7,781 bases of DNA. Source: Deltaproteobacteria bacterium. Its GTDB lineage: Bacteria; Myxococcota_A; Polyangia; Polyangiales; Ga0077539. The translations under genes were made by a program, and so were the position numbers. Location: assembly GCA_947494865.1 (NCBI GenBank), contig CANMAT010000155.1, forward strand, positions 1 through 7,781, written 5' to 3'. Below are positions 1 through 6,415 of the stretch, in pieces (positions within the stretch are counted from its first letter, which is position 1; the number at the start of each line of letters is the position of its first letter). A model generated the notes under the pieces. That model saw only the letters and a program-made list of their open reading frames with translations, searched no databases and was not told the DNA's origin.

Positions 1-2
1 CC

Positions 3-560
3 GACGCGCCCGCCGACGTCACGACGGACATCATCGCCGACGCCGCCACCGACACTGCTCCCGACGCTGCCTCCGACGGCGCTACCGACGCGACCGCCGC
101 GGGGCGCCTCGTGATCAACGAGATCAGCGCCGCGGGCGACGAGTGGGTCGAGCTCTTCAACGCAGGCTCCGCGCCCGTCGACCTCTCCGACCTCCAGGTT
201 GCCGACTCCGAGTCCGACGGCGGAGCGCGGCTCTCGCGCGCGCTTCGCTTCCCCGCGGGCACCACGCTCGCCCCGGGGCAGTACGCGCTCGTGCTCGCCA
301 ACCAGGCCGACGCCGGCGCCGGGCCGCAGACCGCGTGCCTCGACGGCGGCCCCGCGACGTGCTTCCACGCGGGCTGGAGCCTCAGCGCGAGCCGCGGCGA
401 GACCGTGTGGGTGCTCTCCCCCTCCGGCTCCGTCGTGCTCAGCGCGCTCTACCCGATGAACGCCACCGTCGCCCCCAACACCTGGGGCCGCCTCCCCAAC
501 GGCACCGGAGACTTCGCCGTCAGCCGCCCTACGCCCGCGGCGAGCAACGCCGCCCCCTGA
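3..560 (+). CDS. Exported lamin-tail-domain (LTD) protein, 3' part only
   Basis: The frame is open from the first bases, so the true start lies upstream; the GTG at 111 is an internal Val codon, not a start. The visible 185 residues begin with about 34 residues rich in Asp, Ala and Thr, the kind of linker that follows a lipobox in myxobacterial surface lipoproteins. From about residue 36 the sequence is a lamin-tail fold: LVINEI, then EWVELFN, VDLSDLQVAD, LAPGQYALVL, and a closing segment with WGRLPNGTGDF. Two cysteines in the ACLDGGPATC stretch could form a disulfide, which fits an exported protein. LTDs are immunoglobulin-like beta domains; in bacteria they occur in secreted proteins, often beside nucleases and phosphatases, and probably serve binding or anchoring. 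No catalytic domain is visible here, though one may lie upstream. The domain call is firm; the function and the lipoprotein nature are inferred. Confidence 0.85.
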   Translation, partial: DAPADVTTDIIADAATDTAPDAASDGATDATAAGRLVINEISAAGDEWVELFNAGSAPVDLSDLQVADSESDGGARLSRALRFPAGTTLAPGQYALVLANQADAGAGPQTACLDGGPATCFHAGWSLSASRGETVWVLSPSGSVVLSALYPMNATVAPNTWGRLPNGTGDFAVSRPTPAASNAAP

Positions 561-574
561 GCGCGCGAGCGCGC
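561..574. repeat. GC-only inverted repeat right after the LTD stop codon
   Basis: GCGCGC, then GA, then GCGCGC follows the TGA directly. As RNA it could form a short hairpin (about five pairs around a four-base loop). There is no T-run after it, so it is not a standard intrinsic terminator. In DNA this GC-rich, alternating sequences like this also arise by chance. It may weakly separate the LTD gene from the porin promoter region. Confidence 0.3.
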
Positions 575-575
575 A

Positions 576-605
576 ACTTCACCCAGCCATCACATACTTG
601 TCACA
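576..605 (+). promoter_or_regulatory. Candidate Pho box: three TCAC direct repeats at 11-bp period
   Basis: TCAC occurs at 579, 590 and 601, exactly 11 bp apart. The surrounding units are CTTCACC, CATCACA and TGTCACA, and the last reads TTGTCAC one base further left. Direct repeats spaced by one helical turn are how PhoB/PhoP response regulators bind DNA: the E. coli unit is CTGTCAT-like and the Streptomyces unit GTTCACC-like. The array sits in the least GC-rich patch of the region, 25 bases upstream of the GTG of a porin/phosphatase run, which fits phosphate control. The units are imperfect and no strong -10 is visible downstream (TACGAC at 616 is the best, and weak). Function is inferred from geometry and gene content. 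Confidence 0.45.
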
Positions 606-629
606 CAACGCCCTGTACGACTCGTCGCC

Positions 630-2024
630 GTGCGCCGCACCGATCGCCTCTCCCTCTCTTCGCTCGCCCTCTCCCTCGCGCTCGCGCCCCTCAGCGCCCA
701 CGCCGTGCGCCTGTGGGAGGAGCCCCGCGCCGACTGGGCGCCCCCCGCGGGCACCCTCGCGCCGGGGCAGCTCACCCTCGGCGACCGGCTCACGGGCTCG
801 CTCGCGTCGCCCGACCTGCGCCCCGCGGAGTTCTCCACGCCCCTCGCGGCGGGCGGCCACGCGGGCCAGAGCCGCTACCCCGAAGGCGTCGCCGAGCGCT
901 GGCTCGACATCGGGTTCTATGCGCAGCCGCAGTTCATCTACCAGACGGGCTACGACAACGAGAGCGTGTCGAACTTCTCCGTCGCGCCCGGCGTAAACCT
1001 CCGACGCACGCGCATGGTGGTGCACGGCCAGGCGCACCCGCTGCTGCAGGTGCGCATGGAGTTCGGCCTCAGCGACCGCCTCGAGCTCTTCGACACCTAC
1101 GCCCTCGTGCCCGTGCGCCGCTGGCTCCAGGTGCAGATCGGTCAGTTTCGCGTGCCCTTCTCGCGGCAGGAGCTCGTCTCGGGCACGCGCCTCCAGTTCG
1201 TCGACAACGCCCTCTGGTCCGGCGGCGCCAACGCGAGCGGCGTGCGCTACGTGCCCGCGTTCGACACCGGCGTGATGGTGTGGGGCTGGGCCGGGCCCCG
1301 CGACCTCGTCGAGTACTACGCGGGCGTCTTCAACGGGAAGGGCCCCAACAACCCCTTCAACCTCGACGGCTTCTTTCTCTACGCGGGCCGCGTGGTGCTC
1401 AACCCGCTCGGTCGCCCGCGGGCGTTTCAAGAGGGCTCCGTCGGGCTCCCGCGTACGCCCACCGTCTCCATCGGCCTCAACGCCGCGGGGCAGATCCGCC
1501 AGGTGGGGCTGGTCACCCTGCGCGGCGCCACGAGCCCGGTGCCCAACCGCATCCAGGCCATCTCGCTCGGCGCCGACCTCTACGCGAGCGCGTGGGGCGC
1601 GTCGCTCTACGCCGAGGTGTACGCGCGCGACACGCAGGAGACCGACACCAACGCCGCCCCCAACTCGCAGAGCCTCGGGTGGCTGGTGCAAGCGGGGTAC
1701 TTCGTGCCCGCGCCGTATGTGCGCGATCACCTCGAGGTGGTGGCGCGCGTGCAGCGCTTCGACCCCTCGAACTGCTTCACGCGCACCGAGGGGAGCGACT
1801 GCGGCATACGCCCGCCCCCGTCGGCGTCGCGCATCGTATACCGCGACTTCATGGACACCATGGACATCTCCTTCGGGCTCAACTGGTATCAGCTCGGGCA
1901 CGGGTTCAAGGCCCAGGCCTCGTACACCATCCAGAACGAGTACCGTGACCTCGCGGGCCGCGGCCCCGGCAGCGGCGTCGTCGTCAACGACCTCTTCAAC
2001 CTCCAGCTCACGGGATCGTTCTGA
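630..2024 (+). CDS. Phosphate-selective porin O/P-like outer-membrane protein (porin 1)
   Basis: The protein has 464 residues. A clear Sec signal peptide covers residues 1-25 (MRR start, Leu/Ala/Ser core, cleavage after AHA). The mature part alternates short amphipathic strands with loops and ends in Phe after NLQLTGSF, the usual C-terminal signature of an outer-membrane beta barrel. Around residues 166-196 lies the OprP/OprO-family block GQFRVPFSRQ followed by LQFVDNALW; the second porin downstream has the same block. The role would be passive, anion-preferring uptake, probably of phosphate or polyphosphate; this is inferred from family and neighbours. Cys382 and Cys391 sit in a probable loop and could form a disulfide. 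GTG is the first usable start after the in-frame stop at 558-560, and it yields the intact signal peptide. No Shine-Dalgarno is visible. It heads a tight run with the two phosphoesterases, and a candidate Pho box lies just upstream. Confidence 0.88.
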   Translation: MRRTDRLSLSSLALSLALAPLSAHAVRLWEEPRADWAPPAGTLAPGQLTLGDRLTGSLASPDLRPAEFSTPLAAGGHAGQSRYPEGVAERWLDIGFYAQPQFIYQTGYDNESVSNFSVAPGVNLRRTRMVVHGQAHPLLQVRMEFGLSDRLELFDTYALVPVRRWLQVQIGQFRVPFSRQELVSGTRLQFVDNALWSGGANASGVRYVPAFDTGVMVWGWAGPRDLVEYYAGVFNGKGPNNPFNLDGFFLYAGRVVLNPLGRPRAFQEGSVGLPRTPTVSIGLNAAGQIRQVGLVTLRGATSPVPNRIQAISLGADLYASAWGASLYAEVYARDTQETDTNAAPNSQSLGWLVQAGYFVPAPYVRDHLEVVARVQRFDPSNCFTRTEGSDCGIRPPPSASRIVYRDFMDTMDISFGLNWYQLGHGFKAQASYTIQNEYRDLAGRGPGSGVVVNDLFNLQLTGSF

Positions 2025-2028
2025 AAGG
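2024..2028 (+). promoter_or_regulatory. Ribosome binding site for the phosphoesterase lipoprotein
   Basis: AAAGG lies 7 bases before the ATG at 2036 and overlaps the last base of the porin 1 stop codon. It supports this ATG as the start and suggests translation coupled to the porin gene. It is the only normally spaced, purine-rich site among the full gene starts in the window. Confidence 0.5.
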
Positions 2029-2035
2029 CACTCCG

Positions 2036-3430
2036 ATGCGACACACCCTTCGCTTCGCGCTCCCCCTCCTCGCCGCGCTCGGCGCGTGTCAGACGCCCGT
2101 GCCCGCGGCCACCGACGCCGCCACCGCCAACGACGCTGCGGGCGGCGACGCCGCCGCCGACGCGGGCAAAGACCCGACCTTCGCCGCGCTCCGGTACACG
2201 CCCACGGGCTGCGCTCACTCGGTGCGCACCGAGCAGGGCTCGTACATGAACTACCGCGACGACCGCACCACCTTCGGCCCCATGGCCACCCCGTCCGCCG
2301 TGCACGTCTCGTGGCCCGCCGAGCCGTCGAGCACCATCGCGTTTCTCTGGAACACCGACTCCGAGACGCACGCCTCCGTGGTGCAGTACGGCACGAGCCG
2401 CATGATGCTCGACCGCACCGCCACGGGGCACGTGAGCACCGGCGCGAGCGGCGCCGCGCAGATCACCGCCCACGAGGTGCACGTGTGCGGCCTCACCCCC
2501 GACACGACGTACTACTACCGCGTCGGCGGCGAGGGGCACTGGAGCGAGGTGCAGAGCTTCAAGAGCGCGCCCGCCCCGGGCCGCACCGACTACGACGTGA
2601 ACTTCGCCGTCACCGGCGACTCGCGCGACAGCTTCGCCGTGTGGCGCATGGTGCAGGAGCGCATGCAGTCGGTGACCGCGATGCGCCAGCCCGACTTCGA
2701 AGTGTTCTCGGGCGACGCGGTGCTCCTCGGCACCATTCAAGACGCGTGGCAGCAGTGGTTCGCGGCCGCCACGCCGACGCTCACGCGCATGCCCATCGTG
2801 ATGGCGCACGGCAACCACGACAACCTCGCCGTCAACTACCTCATGCAGTTCGCCCAGCCCCAGAACGACAGCGAGGAGCGCAGCGAGCTCTACTTCTCGT
2901 TCAACTACGGGCCGGTGCACTTCGTCTTCCTCAACGACACCGCGCGCGACCCCGCGGGGAGCATCGCGGGCACGCAGCTCACGTGGCTCCGCGCCGACCT
3001 CACCGCGGCCCGCGCCAACCGCGCGGCGGTGCCCTTCGTCGTGGCGGTGCACCACAAGCCCGCCTTCGGGTCGTCGCGCTACACCAACGACGACGAGATC
3101 GCCTTCATTCGCCGCACGTGGCCGCCGGTGTTCGACGAGTTCGGCGTCGACGTGGTGTTCAACGGCCACGAGCACGTCTTCGAAGTGAGCAAAGAGATCG
3201 ACGGGATGGGCAACGAGGTCTCGGGGCGCCGCGGAACGGTGTACATCACCTCGGCGGGCGCTGGGGCCCAGCTCTACGAGACCGGCATGCGCACGTGGCA
3301 GCGGTACTCCGAGAGCGTCGTGAACTTCTGTATGGTCCACGCGACCAACCGCGAGCTCGTGATCACCCCGTACCGCGGCGACGGCACCGTCATCGAGCAG
3401 GGCCGACTCACACGAACCCCGAGAATGTAA
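2036..3430 (+). CDS. Metallophosphoesterase lipoprotein with purple-acid-phosphatase-type N-domain
   Basis: The protein has 464 residues. The N-terminus is a lipoprotein signal with lipobox LGAC (Cys18), followed by a linker rich in Asp and Ala to about residue 46. Residues about 84-180 form a fibronectin-III-like domain ending in LTPDTTYYYRV, as in the N-domain of purple acid phosphatases. The calcineurin-like catalytic domain follows, with GDSR (Asp195), GD (Asp227), GNHD (Asn260, His261), AVHH (His339/340) and GHEH (His378, His380), all in the expected order. These residues bind two metals and hydrolyse phosphomonoesters or diesters; the substrate cannot be told. The family position normally held by the iron-binding Tyr is Leu230 here, so it is probably not a true purple enzyme. 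It lies 11 bp after porin 1 and 1 bp before the PhoD gene, so the three are very likely cotranscribed. Anchoring to an envelope membrane is inferred from the lipobox. Confidence 0.9.
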   Translation: MRHTLRFALPLLAALGACQTPVPAATDAATANDAAGGDAAADAGKDPTFAALRYTPTGCAHSVRTEQGSYMNYRDDRTTFGPMATPSAVHVSWPAEPSSTIAFLWNTDSETHASVVQYGTSRMMLDRTATGHVSTGASGAAQITAHEVHVCGLTPDTTYYYRVGGEGHWSEVQSFKSAPAPGRTDYDVNFAVTGDSRDSFAVWRMVQERMQSVTAMRQPDFEVFSGDAVLLGTIQDAWQQWFAAATPTLTRMPIVMAHGNHDNLAVNYLMQFAQPQNDSEERSELYFSFNYGPVHFVFLNDTARDPAGSIAGTQLTWLRADLTAARANRAAVPFVVAVHHKPAFGSSRYTNDDEIAFIRRTWPPVFDEFGVDVVFNGHEHVFEVSKEIDGMGNEVSGRRGTVYITSAGAGAQLYETGMRTWQRYSESVVNFCMVHATNRELVITPYRGDGTVIEQGRLTRTPRM

Positions 3431-3431
3431 G

Positions 3432-5114
3432 ATGGAACCCAACCTCTCTCGACGCGCGCTCCTGCAATGGCTCACGGCCCTCGGCGCCGTGGCGGTGGGC
3501 TGCGACGACGACGCCCCCGCGGCCCCCGTCGACGCGAGCGCGCCCACCGACGGCGCGACCGACGCCACGACCGACACGGCGCCCACGCCCGACGTGACCG
3601 AGCCCGTCGACGCGCCCGACGAGGGGTGGCGCGCCATCGCGGCGAGCGCCGAGCCCGAGCCCGACCCGCGCTTCGCCCACGGCGTCGCGAGCGGCGATCC
3701 CCTCCCCGACGCGGTGGTGATCTGGACGCGCGTGTCGCCCGACGCGACCGCCACCGCCCCCGTCGACGTGACGTGGCAGATCGCCGACGACCCCGCGTTC
3801 ACCATGAACATGCGCGAGGGCATGGCGCGCACCGACGCCACCCGCGATTGGACGGTGAAGGTCGACGTCACCGGGCTCATGGCCGGGCGCACGTACTACT
3901 ACCGCTTTCGCGCGCTCGGGGCCGCGTCGCTCGTGGGCCGCACGCGCACCGCCCCGCGCGGCGCGACGGCGCGGCTGCGCTTCGCCGTGGTGTCGTGCAG
4001 CAGCTACGCGCACGGGTACTTCCAGGCCTACCGCATGGTGGCGCGGCAGCCCGACCTCGACGCGGTGATCCACCTCGGCGACTACATCTACGAGTATGCG
4101 ACCGGCCGCTACGGCAACGTGCGCCCGTACGACCCGCCCAACGAGATCGTCACGCTCGACGACTACCGACGACGCTACCGGCACTATCACCGCGACGCCG
4201 ACCTGCGCGCGATGCGCCGGCAGCACCCGATCATTCCGGTGTGGGACGACCACGAGTTCGCCGACAACGCGTACTCCGGCGGCGCCGAGAACCACATGCC
4301 CATGACCGAGGGCATGTGGGCCGCGCGCAAGGCCGCCGCGCAGCGCGCGTGGTGGGAGTGGATGCCCGTGCGCGACACGATGGACGGGCGCATCTGGCGC
4401 TCGCTCTCCTACGGCGACCTCGTCGACCTCGTGATGCTCGACACGCGCATGTGGGGCCGCGCAGAGCAGGGCACCGTGGTCGACGGCGGCATCGACGACC
4501 CGCGCCGCGTGCTCAAGGGCATGGACCAGGAGCGCTGGTTCTTCGACACCGTGCGCAACTCGCGCGCGCGCTGGAAGATCATCGGCCAGCAGGTGATGAT
4601 GGCCCAGCTCGTTCAGTTCGTGAACACCGACCAGTGGGACGGCTACCCCGAGGCCCGCGCCCGCTTCTTCGGCCTCTTGCGCGAGATGGGCGTCGGCAAC
4701 GTCGTGGTGCTCACCGGCGACATCCACACCTCGTGGGCCAACGACCTCGCCGAGACCCCGCGCAACGCCGCCACCTACGACCCCGCCTCGGGGCGCGGAT
4801 CGCTCGCCGTCGAGTTCGTGGTGCCGGGCATCTCGTCGCCGGGCTTCCCCGCGGTGCTCGCCAGCCTCGCCGACCAGGTGCGCGCCGAGGCGCCGCACAT
4901 GAAGTACGTCGACCTCACGCACCGCGGCTTCGGCCTCCTCGACATCACGCCCGACCGCGTGCAGTGCGCGTGGCACCACCTCGACGACGTGATCCGCGCC
5001 GAGGCCCGCACCCGCTTCGCCGCGGCCTTCTCCGTGGCCAACGGCCGCCCCCACCTCACGCGCGACGAGACCCCCGTCGCGCCCCGCACCGACACCGCCG
5101 CGCTCGCGCCCTGA
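3432..5114 (+). CDS. phoD: PhoD-family alkaline phosphatase/phosphodiesterase, Tat-exported, probable lipoprotein
   Basis: The protein has 560 residues. The start SRRALLQWL is a twin-arginine signal (Arg7-Arg8), and its hydrophobic stretch ends at AVGC (Cys24), a weak lipobox, so it may be a Tat lipoprotein. An acidic, Asp/Thr/Pro-rich linker follows to about residue 63. Residues about 80-175 match the PhoD N-terminal domain (HGVASGDP, VVIWTRV, TYYYRF). The catalytic part shows SCS (Cys189), GDYIYEY (Asp217, Tyr218), WDDHEFADN (272-279), LDTR (Asp337) and GDIHTSW (Asp430, His432). In this family a Cys and a Tyr help bind Fe(III) next to calcium, and the enzyme cleaves phosphomonoesters and diesters outside the cytoplasm. 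Tat export fits a cofactor loaded before translocation. The ATG lies one base after the previous stop, with only a weak GAGA seven bases upstream, suggesting coupled translation. A region past the catalytic core (after about 520) is unassigned. Confidence 0.93.
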   Translation: MEPNLSRRALLQWLTALGAVAVGCDDDAPAAPVDASAPTDGATDATTDTAPTPDVTEPVDAPDEGWRAIAASAEPEPDPRFAHGVASGDPLPDAVVIWTRVSPDATATAPVDVTWQIADDPAFTMNMREGMARTDATRDWTVKVDVTGLMAGRTYYYRFRALGAASLVGRTRTAPRGATARLRFAVVSCSSYAHGYFQAYRMVARQPDLDAVIHLGDYIYEYATGRYGNVRPYDPPNEIVTLDDYRRRYRHYHRDADLRAMRRQHPIIPVWDDHEFADNAYSGGAENHMPMTEGMWAARKAAAQRAWWEWMPVRDTMDGRIWRSLSYGDLVDLVMLDTRMWGRAEQGTVVDGGIDDPRRVLKGMDQERWFFDTVRNSRARWKIIGQQVMMAQLVQFVNTDQWDGYPEARARFFGLLREMGVGNVVVLTGDIHTSWANDLAETPRNAATYDPASGRGSLAVEFVVPGISSPGFPAVLASLADQVRAEAPHMKYVDLTHRGFGLLDITPDRVQCAWHHLDDVIRAEARTRFAAAFSVANGRPHLTRDETPVAPRTDTAALAP

Positions 5115-5131
5115 GCGCGTGTAACAATTCT

Positions 5132-5171
5132 GGGAGGCGCGGCGCGGTCGTGCGATGCACGCGGCACCGCG
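5132..5171 (+). promoter_or_regulatory. Distant Shine-Dalgarno plus hairpin upstream of porin 2
   Basis: GGGAGG (5132-5137) is the strongest Shine-Dalgarno motif nearby, but it ends 34 bases before the ATG at 5172. The bases between can fold: 5143-5148 pair with 5166-5171 (six pairs) and 5149-5153 with 5157-5161 (five pairs, GAT loop), with one four-base bulge at 5162-5165. Once folded, five unpaired bases and the helix base separate the motif from the ATG. The pairing is read directly from sequence; a role in translation is inferred. Confidence 0.4.
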
Positions 5172-6407
5172 ATGACACCCTCCCTTCGCAGCGCCGTCAC
5201 GCTCTCGCTCACCCTCGCCACGCCGAGCGCCCTCGCGCAGACGACGCCCGCCCCCGACACAGCCGCCACGCGCCCCGTCGAGGCAGCGCCCGCAGCGCCC
5301 GCAGCGCCCGTGACCGCGCCCCCCACCGTGGCCGCGGAGTTCGGCCAGGGTGTGACCTTCCGCACCGCCGACGAGCGCTTCTCGCTCAACATCCGCGGGC
5401 GCATCCAGGCGCGCTTCACGCTCTCCGAGCAGCCCGTGGCGCCGCAGACGGAGTTTCAGATTCGGCGCATGCGCCTGGTGTTTCAAGGCAATTTTCTCGG
5501 CCCCTCGCTCACGTACAACATCCAGCTCGCGTTCTCGAACCTCGACACCGAGGCCGACCTGCGCCTCCCCCTGCGCGACGCGTACTTCTCGTGGACCGGC
5601 GTGCGAGACCTCAACGTGCGCGCGGGGCAGATGAAGGTGCCCTTCGGGCGCCAGCGCGTGGTGTCGTCGTCGGCGTTGCAGTTCGTCGACCGCTCGCTCG
5701 CGGTGGCGGAGCTCAACCTCGACCGCGACGTGGGCGTGGTGCTCCTCTCGCGCGACCTCTTCGGGCTGGGCAAGCGCCTCACGTACCAGCTCGGAGTCTT
5801 CGGCGGCGACGGGCGCAACCGCCTCTCCGAGACCTTCGGGATGCTCTACGCCGCGCGGGTGCAGGTGCAGCCCTTCGGCGAGTTCGACGACCTCGTCGAG
5901 GCCGACGTGCAGCGCCTCTCGACCCCGCGCCTCGCCGTCGGCGCCGCCGTGGCCTTCAACCACAATTCACGGCGCGCGCGCAGCACCTTCGGCGACACGT
6001 TTCAGCAGGGCTTCGACTACACCCAGCTCGCCGCCGACCTGCAGTTCAAGTGGGCCGGGCTCTCGCTCCAGGCCGAGTGGCTCTACCGCCGCGCCGACGT
6101 CGACGCGCACCAGACCGGCATGAACGCCATGGGCCCCGTCTTCGAGTACGCGCGCTCGGGCCACGGGTACTACCTCCAGGCAGGCTACCTCTTCACCCGG
6201 CACGCGGAGCTCTCGGCCCGCTGGGGCGAGGTGTTCCCCTTCGAGGCATCACCCACGTTGCGCCGCGCCCGCGAGCTCGGCGGCGCGCTCAGCTATTACT
6301 TTCAACGCCACGATTTCAAGCTCCAGGCAGACTACTTCTACCTCACCGGCGAAGACTTCTCCGCGGGGCGCCACCAGATGCGCCTCCAGGCGCAGGTGTA
6401 CTTCTGA
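5172..6407 (+). CDS. Phosphate-selective porin O/P-family protein (porin 2)
   Basis: The protein has 411 residues. A Sec signal peptide covers residues 1-22 (cleavage ALA before Gln23). A Pro/Ala/Thr-rich periplasmic segment runs to about residue 52. Then comes a classic OprP/OprO-type barrel: FSLNIRGRIQARF, QIRRMRLVFQG, a strand pair around 113-140, AGQMKVPFGRQ (151-161) with LQFVDRSLAV, DVGVVL, QLGVFGGDG, and a final strand MRLQAQVYF ending in Phe. It is a closer match to the family than porin 1 and shares its GQxxVPFxRQ...LQFVD block, but the two are strongly diverged overall. The expected role is diffusion of phosphate or polyphosphate across the outer membrane. It follows the phoD-like gene by 57 bp, either as the last gene of the same run or with its own promoter. 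The ATG at 5172 is the only ATG or GTG start in frame after the upstream stop that gives a signal peptide. Confidence 0.93.
   Translation: MTPSLRSAVTLSLTLATPSALAQTTPAPDTAATRPVEAAPAAPAAPVTAPPTVAAEFGQGVTFRTADERFSLNIRGRIQARFTLSEQPVAPQTEFQIRRMRLVFQGNFLGPSLTYNIQLAFSNLDTEADLRLPLRDAYFSWTGVRDLNVRAGQMKVPFGRQRVVSSSALQFVDRSLAVAELNLDRDVGVVLLSRDLFGLGKRLTYQLGVFGGDGRNRLSETFGMLYAARVQVQPFGEFDDLVEADVQRLSTPRLAVGAAVAFNHNSRRARSTFGDTFQQGFDYTQLAADLQFKWAGLSLQAEWLYRRADVDAHQTGMNAMGPVFEYARSGHGYYLQAGYLFTRHAELSARWGEVFPFEASPTLRRARELGGALSYYFQRHDFKLQADYFYLTGEDFSAGRHQMRLQAQVYF
5283..5309 (+). repeat. Three perfect 9-bp tandem repeats in porin 2
   Basis: GCAGCGCCC occurs three times head to tail and encodes part of the Ala/Pro linker between the signal peptide and the barrel. 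The unit is a multiple of three, so copy number could change without a frameshift and would only alter linker length. Confidence 0.75.
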
Positions 6408-6415
6408 GCGGGCTC

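Noticed and set aside
579..1901. 440-codon open frame on the - strand opposite porin 1
   Set aside because: Composition typical of antisense shadows; it would also start within and run against a clear signal-peptide porin gene.
143..1948. Long open frame on the + strand overlapping the LTD and porin 1 genes (601 codons)
   Set aside because: Its product is an Arg/Pro/Ala-rich low-complexity string with no domain, and it crosses two clear genes in another frame; long false frames are expected when stop codons are rare at this GC content.
1889..3892. 667-codon open frame on the - strand opposite the phosphoesterase gene
   Set aside because: Low-complexity His/Val/Gly/Arg product, antisense to a protein with a full set of catalytic motifs.
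5122..5128. TAACAAT as a possible -10 element before porin 2
   Set aside because: It is the only AT-rich spot in the gap, but there is no matching -35 at the right distance (the sequence there is coding GC-rich DNA), so I could not support a promoter.
5155..5175. Six-codon mini-ORF whose TGA overlaps the porin 2 ATG (ATGA)
   Set aside because: GGGAGG is 17 bases upstream of its ATG, too far for good initiation, and its ATG lies in the loop and stem of the proposed hairpin. It remains a weak alternative to the folded-leader idea.
3408..5963. 851-codon open frame on the - strand opposite phoD and porin 2
   Set aside because: His/Val/Arg-rich antisense shadow, with no recognisable motif and no gene-like composition.
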